NCBI GenBank assembly: GCA_034435975.1
Contig: DAOTWD010000120.1
Coordinates: 1-64,000, forward strand
Reading direction: 5' to 3'
DNA: 64,000 nucleotides
Origin: CAKZQX01 sp034435975
GTDB taxonomy: Bacteria > Chloroflexota > Chloroflexia > Chloroflexales > Chloroflexaceae
Position 1 is the first letter of the stretch. Every line of letters starts with the position of its first letter. The translations under genes and the position numbers were made by a program. The notes below the pieces were generated by a model that saw only the letters and a program-made list of their open reading frames with translations, did no database searches and was not told where the DNA came from. Positions 34,711 through 43,807 of this stretch are shown here, piece after piece.

Positions 34711-35262
34711 CTACATATGGGTATAGACGTGCGATTTGAGAATACCAATATAGCCCAGGTTGCGATAACGTTCACCAAAGTCTAGTCCATAGCCGACAAC
34801 AAATTCATTGGGAATGTCAAACCCCAGGTAATCTATCGTAACATTCGCAATACGCCGCTCTGGTTTATCCAGCAATGCACAGATGCGAAGACTGGCCGGG
34901 TTCCGTCGTTTAAGCTGGCTGCACAGGTATTCCAGGGTTAACCCACTATCAATAATGTCTTCAACAATTAACACATGCCAGCCGGTAATGTCGGTATCCA
35001 GATCTTTGAGCAGACGTACTACTCCGCTTGATTCAGTACTCTGGCCATAACTCGAAATGGCAATAAAGTCGATCGCCAGTGGCAGATAAATGCTCCGTGC
35101 CAGGTCGACAATAAACATCATACAACCCTTGAGGACACCGACTAATAGGAGATTATCGATACCAGCATAGTCACGACTAATCCGTGCGCCCAATTCAGCT
35201 ACTCTCGCCTGAATGTGTGTCTCTGGTATCAGTACGCGCTCAATATCTTTATCCATAGGCAT
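34711..35262 (-). CDS. hpt: Hypoxanthine phosphoribosyltransferase
   Basis: A 183-residue purine salvage enzyme that joins hypoxanthine or guanine to PRPP. It has the PPi loop GVLKGCMMF, the flexible-loop SSYG, the PRPP-binding VLIVEDIIDSGLTL, a KPERR segment and the C-terminal VVGYGLDFGERYRNL, all typical. It starts 20 bases after tilS. The start could be 35262 or the ATG at 35256. The tilS-hpt-ftsH order is widely conserved. Confidence 0.96.
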   Translation of the reverse strand: MPMDKDIERVLIPETHIQARVAELGARISRDYAGIDNLLLVGVLKGCMMFIVDLARSIYLPLAIDFIAISSYGQSTESSGVVRLLKDLDTDITGWHVLIVEDIIDSGLTLEYLCSQLKRRNPASLRICALLDKPERRIANVTIDYLGFDIPNEFVVGYGLDFGERYRNLGYIGILKSHVYTHM

Positions 35263-35282
35263 CCTGTTCCTACTAGTTTATT

Positions 35283-36842
35283 CTACATCCGTGACAGTGT
35301 CACCCACAGCATATGCTTCGTAGCAGGCGTAGCCTGAAATCGGTCATCGGCCCGTAATCCAGCGATCCACACTATTGCGGTAGGCGTTGCCAGCACCGGC
35401 CAGGCATCACGCAGGGTATGGGGTAATTTAACGTCAACAAAGAAATCCTGTAATTTCCGGCTGCCACACCCACCTGCGGGCCGAAAGCGATCACCCGGTT
35501 GTCGGCAGCGCATGAACAGAGGCTCAGTAAGGATCGCCGCATCGAGTGCGACCCACCAGCACCAATCATTGTCGGCTGGCAAACTGTCGGGCCTGGTATA
35601 GCTGCTGATCACCTGCCAACCCCCTCCCAGGTGGGTGATACCTGGAACCTGTAGTGGTAGTCGTTGCACTTCCAGCTGGGGAAGACTATAGGGCGATGCC
35701 GGAGCGCCTACTATCCTGGTTCGATCACTACCCGGACGTTTCATACGCATTACCATAATATGCGTCGCATCGACCCGCAACAACAGGCCGGCCCCCAGGG
35801 AGTATTGATAGCCTGTTGTGCCAGACGCCACCCTGCGCCCGGCTTCTACCTGTTCATACCTCAACCCATCATAGCTCCCCAATCGTTGTGCAGCTCGTCG
35901 TAATGCATAGCGTTGTAAGACCACGGGCAAGTCACTCCAGTGGTTTCGATCAAACCATATAACGCCTGGTTGCTCTGTGACCAGGTCTGGCCATACCTGA
36001 TCAAGCTGGGATTGAATATAGGCATAATCATCACCACAAATCTGTGCGGTACGTGTGAGTGCAGCCGCAATATGCTGATTATAGGTTGCAAGATAGGGGA
36101 GCAACTCGGCCCGAATACGGTTGCGACGGTAACGTGCGGCCTGATTAGAAGGGTCATCCTGTGGGGTCAGAGCACATTCGCGGCAATACTGTGCAATCTC
36201 GGCACGGGTGATCGACAGGAGTGGACGAAGCAACAACGGCGTTGATGTCTGTGGTTGTCCTGGACGCATCCACTGTTGATTGCCTGGTGTAAGCATGGCG
36301 TTGTTGCTCAATTCCTGCGATCCTCGTTGCCCCCATTCGGGCCAGGGAACCACTGCCCGCATACCACGCAATCCAGCCGGCCCGGCTCCACGCAACAGGT
36401 GGAGCAATACGGTCTCAGCCTGATCATCAGCTTGATGCCCCACAGCCACCGCATGCGCCTGCTGTACCTGCGCAATACGCGCCAGAAAAGCATAGCGCAC
36501 ATCACGGGCAATGGCATGCGCATTCTGGCGTCGCAGACGGGCGATAGAGGGAACATCAAGCTGCGCCACACTAATTGATAGCCCCCATGCCTCTGCCGTC
36601 TGTTGCACGAAACGTGCTTCTGCCGCCGATTGCTCACCGCGAAACCCATGATCGAGGTGGGCCACATGTAGCTGTGGCCCATTCTCACCTTGCAGTTGCC
36701 ACAATACATGCAATAGACACAGGGAGTCCGGCCCACCGGAGACGGCCACGATCAGCATGGCATCCGATCGTAGCAACCCGACCTGGCGAAGAGCGGCACA
36801 TACCACGTTACGAACTCGTTCAGTGATCAGCGCAGCGCTCAT
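35283..36842 (-). CDS. tilS: tRNA(Ile)-lysidine synthase TilS
   Basis: TilS attaches lysine to C34 of the CAU-anticodon tRNA-Ile2, switching it from Met to Ile. The protein of about 519 residues has the P-loop SGGPDS near the N-terminus, HLDHGFRGEQSAAEA, the VGHQADDQAETVLLHLLRGAG segment and RPLLSITRAEI, plus the C-terminal substrate-binding part ending with FRPAGGCGSRKLQDFFVD. I start it at ATG 36842; the frame upstream runs into a tRNA gene. A CAU tRNA lies about 110 bases upstream on the same strand. Confidence 0.95.
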   Translation of the reverse strand: MSAALITERVRNVVCAALRQVGLLRSDAMLIVAVSGGPDSLCLLHVLWQLQGENGPQLHVAHLDHGFRGEQSAAEARFVQQTAEAWGLSISVAQLDVPSIARLRRQNAHAIARDVRYAFLARIAQVQQAHAVAVGHQADDQAETVLLHLLRGAGPAGLRGMRAVVPWPEWGQRGSQELSNNAMLTPGNQQWMRPGQPQTSTPLLLRPLLSITRAEIAQYCRECALTPQDDPSNQAARYRRNRIRAELLPYLATYNQHIAAALTRTAQICGDDYAYIQSQLDQVWPDLVTEQPGVIWFDRNHWSDLPVVLQRYALRRAAQRLGSYDGLRYEQVEAGRRVASGTTGYQYSLGAGLLLRVDATHIMVMRMKRPGSDRTRIVGAPASPYSLPQLEVQRLPLQVPGITHLGGGWQVISSYTRPDSLPADNDWCWWVALDAAILTEPLFMRCRQPGDRFRPAGGCGSRKLQDFFVDVKLPHTLRDAWPVLATPTAIVWIAGLRADDRFQATPATKHMLWVTLSRM

Positions 36843-36950
36843 TGCAACATACCATCGGATTCTGTATGCACGCAGATATCGCGATACACACCAGCTTCCT
36901 AGCCCAGATACCAAAAAAGCGACGAACCTGGAGCCGTCCGTCGCTGGCAC

Positions 36951-37026
<76 letters not shown>

Positions 37027-37064
37027 TAATAGCGCATCATGTCTGTTGTATGCGCATCTTAATA

Positions 37065-37093
37065 ATGGTACCACGCTCATCGGCCAGCGTCAA
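37065..37093 (-). promoter_or_regulatory. Promoter of the CAU tRNA
   Basis: TTGACG, a 17-base spacer ending in TGG, TACCAT. It may also serve tilS-hpt by read-through. Confidence 0.65.
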
Positions 37094-37200
37094 ATGATCA
37101 GGTGTCAGGTATCAGGTACCTTGTTCCTCCCTGCAGAGACGCCAGCGTACTCATTCGGATTTGTGAGGCAGCCTGGGTGCCCGGTGCCTATCATCCCGAA

Positions 37201-37311
37201 GTATGTGGGGATACACGCGCTACGGATCAATCACTTGAACTGCGTTAGCGGCTATGGCGAGATCCCCGCACTACGGTGGGAATACACTCCCTACGGATCA
37301 ATCTCTCGAAC
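37201..37311. repeat. Imperfect direct repeat around CTACGGATCAATC
   Basis: Segments 37201-37240 and 37272-37311 share GTGGGNATACAC, then CTACGGATCAATC and TCGAAC or TTGAAC. Start distance is about 71 bases, the same spacing as the hpf-upstream pair. No gene lies in 37094-37355. Confidence 0.6.
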
Positions 37312-37355
37312 CCTACGCCCTTTTCACCTTCAGCAAAGAGGACACAAAGCTGGCT

Positions 37356-38717
37356 CTATTGGCCGACTGAACTCGCCTGCCCTCCACAGGCAACCATTAA
37401 CTCGATCAGCAGTTGCCCGTGGCGTACCAGATCTTCCAACGGGATATGCTCATTAGCAGCCAGAATAGCACTGTCGTTGCGTGCCAGGGCTACGGTTCCA
37501 ACCGGGATCCGCAGGTGTTGGGCAAAGAGTGCCAGCGGCTGGCTAAAAGGGCCAGAGGGCAAGAGTGTGAGTGGTTCTCCATAGACCGGAATCCCGGTGG
37601 CAACCAGGTGTTGTATAAATCGATGATCGGGCGAAGTACGGGCAGGTGGATAACCACCCGGTAATCGGGTGAGCTTAATATCGGTACAACTGCGTGCAAT
37701 GAGTTGCTCCTGTACCAGGCTGAAAATAACATCGGGATGCTGGGCCGGAACAAGATGGAAATCCAACCGTGCTGTTGCCAGCGTAGGAATACTTGCCAGA
37801 TGGCCATCTGGCTCAACCTTGAACGAAGAGAGATTACAGGTTGGGAGTGTTACTTCGGCCCGTACCAATGAAATGCCGGTCATGCCAAACAGAAACTCAG
37901 GCAGGTTCCAGACAACCTTCCGATCCGTTTCATCTAGCTTCGTTTGCCGAAGCGCGATGTTTTCATTGCGCGTGGGACCTTCCACCATATCGTAAAAGCC
38001 GTTAATGCGAATATCTTCGTCGTCACCTTTCAAATGCCCCAGTGCCCAGATGAGTCGCCAGGCAGGATTGATCACGCTTGCTGCCAGGCCGGGTGGCAAG
38101 GCATGAGCCGAGCCACTGGCCTGCAGTTCAATTTGTAACAGACCTTTGGTACCACTGTAGCAAAATGGCCGCTTCTGCTCATCACGCTCACCATTGCTAC
38201 CTAACCCGGCATCTGCCCGCAGCAGGTCGATATGCTGCAGAATGATCTCTTCTAATTCAGGACTGCCGGTTAATCCAGCGCCTTCAACGACCATCACCAG
38301 GCCACACGGGAGGTCACCTTCGGTTGTGAGTAATGTGCGCAGCGCTGCCATATGGGCAACGAGCGGGCCTTTGCCATGTGCGACTCCCCGACCATAGATG
38401 ACGCCTTCACGTTCTGCTAGTTGAAATGGCTCGTGAAACCATGCGCGCCAGGGACCAGTTGGGGCAACATCGTAGTGATGATAGAGCAACAGGGTAAACG
38501 GGGTACGCCCCCCTTTCCAGCCAAGGACAACTGGCGCTCCCTTGGTTTGAACCACTTTAACCGCCAATCCTACCTGGCGCAGCATATCGGCCACAAGACT
38601 GGCTGTAGCCGCCAATTCTTGCATCTGCCCGCTACTTGTGGGTTGAGCACACAGGCGTTGCAAATCCTTGATAAGTCGATCCACTGCAATAGATGTCGGA
38701 GTTGATACGTGGAGCAT
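37356..38717 (-). CDS. M20-family peptidase-like protein lacking metal ligands
   Basis: A 453-residue protein with the full M20 dipeptidase architecture, two lobes plus dimerisation domain. M20 enzymes use two zinc ions. The first motif is kept (H81-Y-D83 in HHYDVAP), but the bridging Asp in GRGxxDxKG is His114 (GRGVAHGKG). The Glu-Glu pair of the catalytic motif is lost (EGAGLTGS), and the last His is replaced (ILAANEHI for HxPNE). The frame is intact with no stops, so it looks like a maintained pseudoenzyme, perhaps a peptide-binding protein. Compare the complete active site in the M20 protein at 60058. Confidence 0.85.
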   Translation of the reverse strand: MLHVSTPTSIAVDRLIKDLQRLCAQPTSSGQMQELAATASLVADMLRQVGLAVKVVQTKGAPVVLGWKGGRTPFTLLLYHHYDVAPTGPWRAWFHEPFQLAEREGVIYGRGVAHGKGPLVAHMAALRTLLTTEGDLPCGLVMVVEGAGLTGSPELEEIILQHIDLLRADAGLGSNGERDEQKRPFCYSGTKGLLQIELQASGSAHALPPGLAASVINPAWRLIWALGHLKGDDEDIRINGFYDMVEGPTRNENIALRQTKLDETDRKVVWNLPEFLFGMTGISLVRAEVTLPTCNLSSFKVEPDGHLASIPTLATARLDFHLVPAQHPDVIFSLVQEQLIARSCTDIKLTRLPGGYPPARTSPDHRFIQHLVATGIPVYGEPLTLLPSGPFSQPLALFAQHLRIPVGTVALARNDSAILAANEHIPLEDLVRHGQLLIELMVACGGQASSVGQ

Positions 38718-38902
38718 GCTTCAATCCATCAGAGCACCCCATGCGATTGCCGATAAGCATTCCTCGACAAAGATGCTATCTGACAATATCGCATACTTAT
38801 GGTGGTATTTCTAGGCTTACGCTGTCTGATTATAATTATTATAGCACCTCAGTGCACCAATTGTAATAGAGTATGCCTATCCCAATGATCAATCGGGATC
38901 CT

Positions 38903-38940
38903 GGCGTGAGCCTGGATGAAGCAATCCGCAGGCTCACGCC
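38903..38940. repeat. Long-stem intergenic hairpin
   Basis: GGCGTGAGCCT and AGGCTCACGCC form a perfect 11-bp stem around a 16-base loop. No gene lies in 38718-39354. Confidence 0.55.
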
Positions 38941-39071
38941 GAGGCTCTGGTTTTCTTTTGACTCATGTCGTACGCGATAGCGTGACGCCTATACCCTTTG
39001 TGCATGCGGCGTCACGATCATGGATATGAAGGTACCGCATACGTTCTGTTATGTCAGGATTGCTGCATAGT

Positions 39072-39196
39072 ACTCGAACGCGACATCCCCCCGTTTAGGA
39101 AGGCTCGGTGTGGGTTCGCCCCCTAAACCACCGTAAAGGAACGTGCGCAGGGGCTGTAGGCCCCGCACCCCGGCCGAGATGAAGTCGCGTTGGGGT
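39072..39196. repeat. Repeat family B element, 125 bp with terminal inverted repeats
   Basis: Ends ACTCGAACGCGAC and GTCGCGTTGGGGT are near-inverse (11 of 13). The inside contains GACATCCCCCCGTTTAGGAAG, CGTGCGCAGGGGCTGTAGGC and GATGAAGTCGCGTT, aligned with the 124-bp copy at 13541. Confidence 0.7.
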
Positions 39197-39354
39197 ACCA
39201 GGTATATCTATCATGGCCTGGTTGTTGTACGTATCCTGCTACCGTATCTTCCATAATCCACCTCGGAGACACGAAGAATATCGAGCTACGTGAGTGAAGT
39301 GATATGCTGGTACCTTTCAGTATCCCCGTGGTCAAAATAAACCGCGTAAGCCTG

Positions 39355-39810
39355 TTAAAACGGGATATCTTGATCGTCTTCGATCCCCGGCACGAAAGAG
39401 TCACTAGTGTCATAAAGCGCCTCATCGGACTCGCGGATAACTCGTGGTTCAGCACTGTCATCAGGGGTATCGAGAAACATAACCTCATAGCCACGCACAT
39501 ACGTTTTATAACGACGTTGTCCCGAATCTCGGTCTTCCCAGGAGTCAGTACGTAAGCTGCCAGAAACCATCACCCGCCGCCCTTTGCGCAAATACGTATT
39601 GCACACGTCAGCCAGTTTTTCCCAGACCTGAACATCGATCCATTCGGTGGCATACTCACGTTCACCATGGGCATTCCGCCCCGCAATACGGTTGGTCGCC
39701 ACACTAAATTCACAGACTCCCCTACCATCCGTGGTAAACCGTAATTCGGGGTCACGGCCAAGCCGTCCGATCAACTGTACGGAATTAAGCGTCCCTTTCA
39801 CTGAATACAT
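39355..39810 (-). CDS. ssb: Single-stranded DNA-binding protein
   Basis: A 151-residue SSB with an OB fold (NSVQLIGRLGRDPELRFTTDGRGVCEFSVATNR ... YLRKGRRVMVSGSLRTDSW) and the acidic tip DDQDIPF that recruits replication and repair proteins. The linker is short. ATG 39810 has GGAG seven bases upstream; the extension to 39846 does not. Single gene, not next to rpsF or rpsR. Possibly a second ssb copy, as many bacteria carry more than one. Confidence 0.95.
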   Translation of the reverse strand: MYSVKGTLNSVQLIGRLGRDPELRFTTDGRGVCEFSVATNRIAGRNAHGEREYATEWIDVQVWEKLADVCNTYLRKGRRVMVSGSLRTDSWEDRDSGQRRYKTYVRGYEVMFLDTPDDSAEPRVIRESDEALYDTSDSFVPGIEDDQDIPF

Positions 39811-39981
39811 CACGTGTCTCCTGCCTATGAGATAAGAAGTACTCACAAGATGCTACAGTCATACCTTCAATGCGCTATTATACATACTATACCGTTACGT
39901 AGACTCGCAGGTTACGACATAGGCGTGTTTATTTCTAGAAATTCAGTCAAGTCCGTGATGTGTGGTGCGGCGAACCTGGCC

Positions 39982-41139
39982 TTACTGGATGGCATACTGA
40001 AGGATGTCAGTTAATTCGGCCTCGGTCAGTGTGATTGGATTGCCCTGCATACTGCTGGCACGCCTGGCCTGGGCTACCACTGCAGGTATATCGGCTGCTG
40101 TGATACCGGATGCGGATAGGGATGGAAGTCCCAGTTCGCTGCCCAGTTGCTGCACCCACATCACGCCATCGCTGGCACGAGCCGTAGGCTGATCAGTGAC
40201 GATCTGGGCAATCTGATCGTAACGTGCCAGGGCCGGTGAGTCTGGCGCACGTGCCTGTAATGCTTGCACATTAGCTGCCATCACAAACGGGAGCAGGCGG
40301 GCACAGATTACCCCGTGGGCGAGCGGAAACATGCCGCCCAGAGGTGCCGCGAGGCCATGCACCGCACCAAGCTTTGCATTCGCCAGAGCCAGGCCGCCAC
40401 ACAGGCTGGCAATAGCCATATCGGTGCGAGCTGACAGATCATAGCCGTGGTGGCATGCCTGACGTAGGGAGCGGGCGGCACGGGTAATTCCTTCGCGACA
40501 AAATCCATCGGTCAGTGGTGTAGCCGCAGGGGAAACGTATGGCTCAATACACTGCGTTAATGCATCCAGCCCGGTACTGGCAGTAATCGTCGGTGGCAGA
40601 TCCAACGTGAGTTCGGGATCGATCAACGCCAGTCGGGGCAGCATCAACGGGCTGCGCATACTGACCTTCACATGCCGTTCCGGGACAGCCAGGACAGCAT
40701 TGCGCGTCACTTCGGCACCGGTGCCAGCTGTGGTGGGCAGGGCGATATAAGGGGCGGCAGGGATAGTCAAGGGTTGCCCGCGGCCAACAACTTCCAGGTA
40801 GTCCAAGGGATCACCGGGATTGGTGAGCAACGCAGCGATAGCTTTGCCGGTATCAACCACACTGCCACCGCCCATGCCGATTACCAGATCGCAGTTAGCA
40901 TGCTGTGCCTGTTGCAAGCCAGCGAGTACTAACGCTACCGTTGGCTCATGATCAACGGTGAAGATCGTGGTAGTGATGCCATGCGCATGCAACTGATCAA
41001 CGAGCATTGCCATGCGCGTGGCCGAACGACCACCCACTACCAGTGCCCGTTGACCGTGTGCCGATGCCAATGATCCCACTTCATACAGCGTACCGGCACC
41101 GAACACGATGCGTGTCGCTGTCGCAAATTCAAACCGCAT
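39982..41139 (-). CDS. Iron-containing alcohol dehydrogenase
   Basis: A 385-residue group III alcohol dehydrogenase. The nucleotide-binding GMGGGSVVDTGKA and ALPTTAGTGAEVT motifs are present. Metal ligands are expected in GLDALTQCIEPYVSP and in the His-rich segment VHGLAAPLGGMFPLAHG. Members oxidise alcohols or reduce aldehydes with NAD(P), and related maleylacetate reductases share the fold. GGGAG lies seven bases before the ATG, which overlaps the end of the upstream ABM gene by 11 bases. Confidence 0.93.
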   Translation of the reverse strand: MRFEFATATRIVFGAGTLYEVGSLASAHGQRALVVGGRSATRMAMLVDQLHAHGITTTIFTVDHEPTVALVLAGLQQAQHANCDLVIGMGGGSVVDTGKAIAALLTNPGDPLDYLEVVGRGQPLTIPAAPYIALPTTAGTGAEVTRNAVLAVPERHVKVSMRSPLMLPRLALIDPELTLDLPPTITASTGLDALTQCIEPYVSPAATPLTDGFCREGITRAARSLRQACHHGYDLSARTDMAIASLCGGLALANAKLGAVHGLAAPLGGMFPLAHGVICARLLPFVMAANVQALQARAPDSPALARYDQIAQIVTDQPTARASDGVMWVQQLGSELGLPSLSASGITAADIPAVVAQARRASSMQGNPITLTEAELTDILQYAIQ

Positions 41140-41452
41140 CGGGCAACTCCCACCGGGTATCAGCCGGGAAAACCGCAGTGTAGGTGATACTGGTGCGTGG
41201 TTCGGCCATCATATCGGCCACCGTGTCGCGCCAGCGGGCATAGTGTGCAGTAGCCTTGTGTTGCGCTGGCGCATCATCATGACGATAGATCTCCATCAGC
41301 ACAAAGCGTGTCGGGTCATCCGCCTGCTGAATGACATCGAAGCGTACCACGCCTGGTTCCTGAATGCTATGGCGGGCATTGTCAAGCGTTGCAGTCTTGA
41401 ACGCATCTACACAATCTGGCTTGACATGCACAAAGACATGCACAATACGCAT
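41129..41452 (-). CDS. ABM-domain (antibiotic biosynthesis monooxygenase-like) protein
   Basis: A 107-residue ferredoxin-like ABM fold protein: MRIVHVFVHVKPDCVDAF, EPGVVRFDVIQ, FVLMEIYRHDDAPAQHKAT and HYARWRDTV match LsrG/YgiN-like members, which act on small reactive substrates. ATG 41452 has AAGGAAAGG seven bases upstream. It forms an overlapping pair with the alcohol dehydrogenase. An extended -10 (TGG, TACAAT) lies at 41491-41486. Confidence 0.88.
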   Translation of the reverse strand: MRIVHVFVHVKPDCVDAFKTATLDNARHSIQEPGVVRFDVIQQADDPTRFVLMEIYRHDDAPAQHKATAHYARWRDTVADMMAEPRTSITYTAVFPADTRWELPDAV

Positions 41453-41542
41453 AACGCTACCTTTCCTTATGATGCGAATGCGGGTATTGTACCACATCTC
41501 ATATATCTCTCGTCTGACCCGCTCCACTTTAGCTGAACATAT

Positions 41543-41668
41543 ACAGGACGTACGCGGTGGTATAGGCCGATAGCCTTTTCGCCTGCAGCAGAGTAGTACG
41601 TGTTTCTTCTACACTGCTACAGGCCAGAACGGTCGGTGGAGAACCCACCGCATAACTTATGTAACCTG
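41543..41668. repeat. Repeat family A copy
   Basis: Starts ACAGGACGTACGCGGTGG, contains GATAGCCTTTTCGCCTGC, and ends near CCACCGCATAAC, an inverse of its start. Best match to the 13418 copy. Confidence 0.65.
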
Positions 41669-41892
41669 GCAGATGCGAGACGCACACCGATGGCCCGTAT
41701 GGTGGAGCCAACGCGGTGTATCGAGGCCATCTTGATGCGGTACATGAAATCGTCGCAGCATGAGACGAAAGCCTGGAATCCAGAAGACACGTCAGATAGA
41801 CTTGCTCTAGCAGCACAGCGACGTGACGGCTCCCAGGCCGAAAACACCTGTTGCTCTTTGAGACTACCGCCCCGAAGAGGAAGTGAGGGGAG

Positions 41893-42020
41893 CGGAGTGA
41901 GGAGTGAGAAAATAGCCGGCAGAACATAGGAAATAGAGAACCATTGGAACCATTGGAGAGGACTTCTCTTTCCTCCTTTCTATTTCCTCTATCTCTCCTA
42001 TTTCCTATTTCCTATTTATT
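41893..42020. repeat. Repeat family C copy
   Basis: GAGTGAGAAAATAGCCGGCA, then ATAGGAAATAGAGAACCATT, and a pyrimidine-rich tail ending in three tandem TATTTCC units. Matches 32325-32410 block by block. Confidence 0.65.
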
Positions 42021-42107
42021 GGGCGAAAGCCGCTCAAGCGGTGAAGCCCTCCTATCCCAGAGCTGCAGCTCTTGTTGCGCTACAAGCCATTTTTGCAAAA
42101 GAGCGCG

Positions 42108-43127
42108 CTAACGATGCGCAGCGATCAGGGTGTGGGCTGCAACCGGATGTTGTTGGCACTCCAATAATGCACTGAGGATCAAGGGAGCGACGATGGTTGC
42201 ATCGGATTCGATGACAAACATGGGAGTCTCTGATGTCAGCTTATCCCAGGTAATTTTCTCGTTGGGCGTCGCTCCGGAATATGAGCCATATGATGTGGTT
42301 GAGTCTGAAATCTGGCAGAAATAGGCCCAGGGTTGCACCGGTTGCTGGAGGTCATATTTGATCGATGGCACCACACAGATCGGAAAGTCGCCTGCAATAC
42401 CACCGCCGATCTGAAAGAAGCCTACTCCAGCCCCGGCTGACAGGGTGTGGTATATGTCATAGAACCATGCCATATACTCAATCCCAGATTTCACAATGCT
42501 GGCCTGGCATTCACCGGTTTTCACGTATGAGGCAAAAATATTACCAAACGTCGAGTCCTCATAACCGGGAACCAGCAGTGGCAGGTTGGCCTGTGCTGCC
42601 GCCAGCAACCAGCACTCCTGGGGTGGCCCGGACTGCAACTCTGGCCCGACGGCCTGCACCAGTTCGTAGAAATATTCGTGCCAGAAGCGCCGTTGCCCCT
42701 GGCCTGAGGCATGAATCCACATCGGGACAATAATCTTCTCGACTGCACGGAAGGCTTCATCTTCAGGAATACTGGTATCAGTCACACGGCGCATACGCGC
42801 ACTCAGAATGCGGGCGTCATCCTCTTTGCGCAGATAGCGATAGTCAGGAAAGTCCTGGTAGTGTTCGTGGGCAACCAGCCGAAACAGCGACTCCTCAAGG
42901 TTGGCCCCTGTTACCGAAAGGCCGTGGATCAAGCCGGCACGGATAGCCGGAGCCAACGTAATCCCAAGACGCGCCGATGACATGGCTCCAGCAATAGCCC
43001 AGAACATCTTCCCCCCGGCAGCAATATGCTGCCAATAGGCAAGTAATGCATCACGGGTGGATCGGGCATTGAAGTTTGTATAATTTCGTAGCACAAAATC
43101 AAGGATTGGCGTTTCGGTCGTAGTCAT
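42108..43127 (-). CDS. Deoxyhypusine synthase-like protein
   Basis: A 339-residue member of the deoxyhypusine synthase family. Bacteria lack the eIF5A target, so such enzymes are thought to move the aminobutyl group of spermidine onto other amines (homospermidine or related polyamine synthesis). Seen are SVTGANLEES, GYEDSTFGNIFASY, FQIGGGIAGDFPICVVP, and the Lys-containing GATPNEKITWDKL, which aligns with the family's catalytic-lysine segment. AAGGAA lies before the ATG. It is a single gene with no polyamine genes adjacent. Confidence 0.85.
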   Translation of the reverse strand: MTTTETPILDFVLRNYTNFNARSTRDALLAYWQHIAAGGKMFWAIAGAMSSARLGITLAPAIRAGLIHGLSVTGANLEESLFRLVAHEHYQDFPDYRYLRKEDDARILSARMRRVTDTSIPEDEAFRAVEKIIVPMWIHASGQGQRRFWHEYFYELVQAVGPELQSGPPQECWLLAAAQANLPLLVPGYEDSTFGNIFASYVKTGECQASIVKSGIEYMAWFYDIYHTLSAGAGVGFFQIGGGIAGDFPICVVPSIKYDLQQPVQPWAYFCQISDSTTSYGSYSGATPNEKITWDKLTSETPMFVIESDATIVAPLILSALLECQQHPVAAHTLIAAHR

Positions 43128-43807
43128 ATTTTTCCTTACTATGATACAAATTTACAGTCGATTATAATACTAAAATACTATCGTTTAGATAAACGTTTTT
43201 ACAGTTTTTACGGAACCTTCAGTTTCTCCTTTTCGTTGCCTCCAAATCACCCGATCTGAACGGTTACATGAAAATACTTTTTGTGTGAATAGACCATGCT
43301 AACTCGGATCGCAAGATTGATATGCTGATGGATCGACCATAAGTACATGCCATTGTGTCACCCACGTTAAGAACATAATGTACGTAGTGATACAGTCAGG
43401 ATCCCCTGTCATCTTCGGCAGAATCGTTGGTATCTGCACCATTATACTACGACTTACACCAATCCTCTTATCTACTCGTTGTACTATAGCCAGCCTATTG
43501 TGATGGTAGACAACGTGGAGTCCCGGCGAAAGCCTCGACTCCGATGCTGCACAACAAATGTAGGATTACTATAGCATCCCGGCAAACGGTTATCAAGAAT
43601 CGCGGTTGAATATCTGTCTATGGACGATTGGAGGTGGTATAATCAGCATAAGCATAACTGACCGAACTTACGCAGTGAGCGTCCGTGCCGGAACCTATTG
43701 CGGTCAATTTATGATGGTATGATGCATGTCTTACAAGTGAACAGCCGACACAACCGAGAGCAGAAAAACCCTATCCACCGCATAACTCCTGTCACCAAAA
43801 GAAACGA
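43128..43807. other. Long spacer upstream of dus
   Basis: No gene of useful length on either strand. AT-rich next to the deoxyhypusine-synthase-like gene, with a TATAAT at 43166-43161 on its strand. Contains GGAGTC...GACTCC (about 43515-43542) and an ATCCACCGCATAACTC motif shared with other spacers (43778-43794). No RNA gene recognised. Confidence 0.45.

Noticed and set aside
36843..36950. N-terminal extension of TilS
   Set aside because: It reads from the edge of the tRNA gene and lacks a ribosome site; TilS proteins start near the P-loop as at 36842.
37201..37311. Tandem repeat protein or small gene
   Set aside because: Direct repeats lie in a frame with no start or ribosome site and differ by non-synonymous changes; treated as non-coding.
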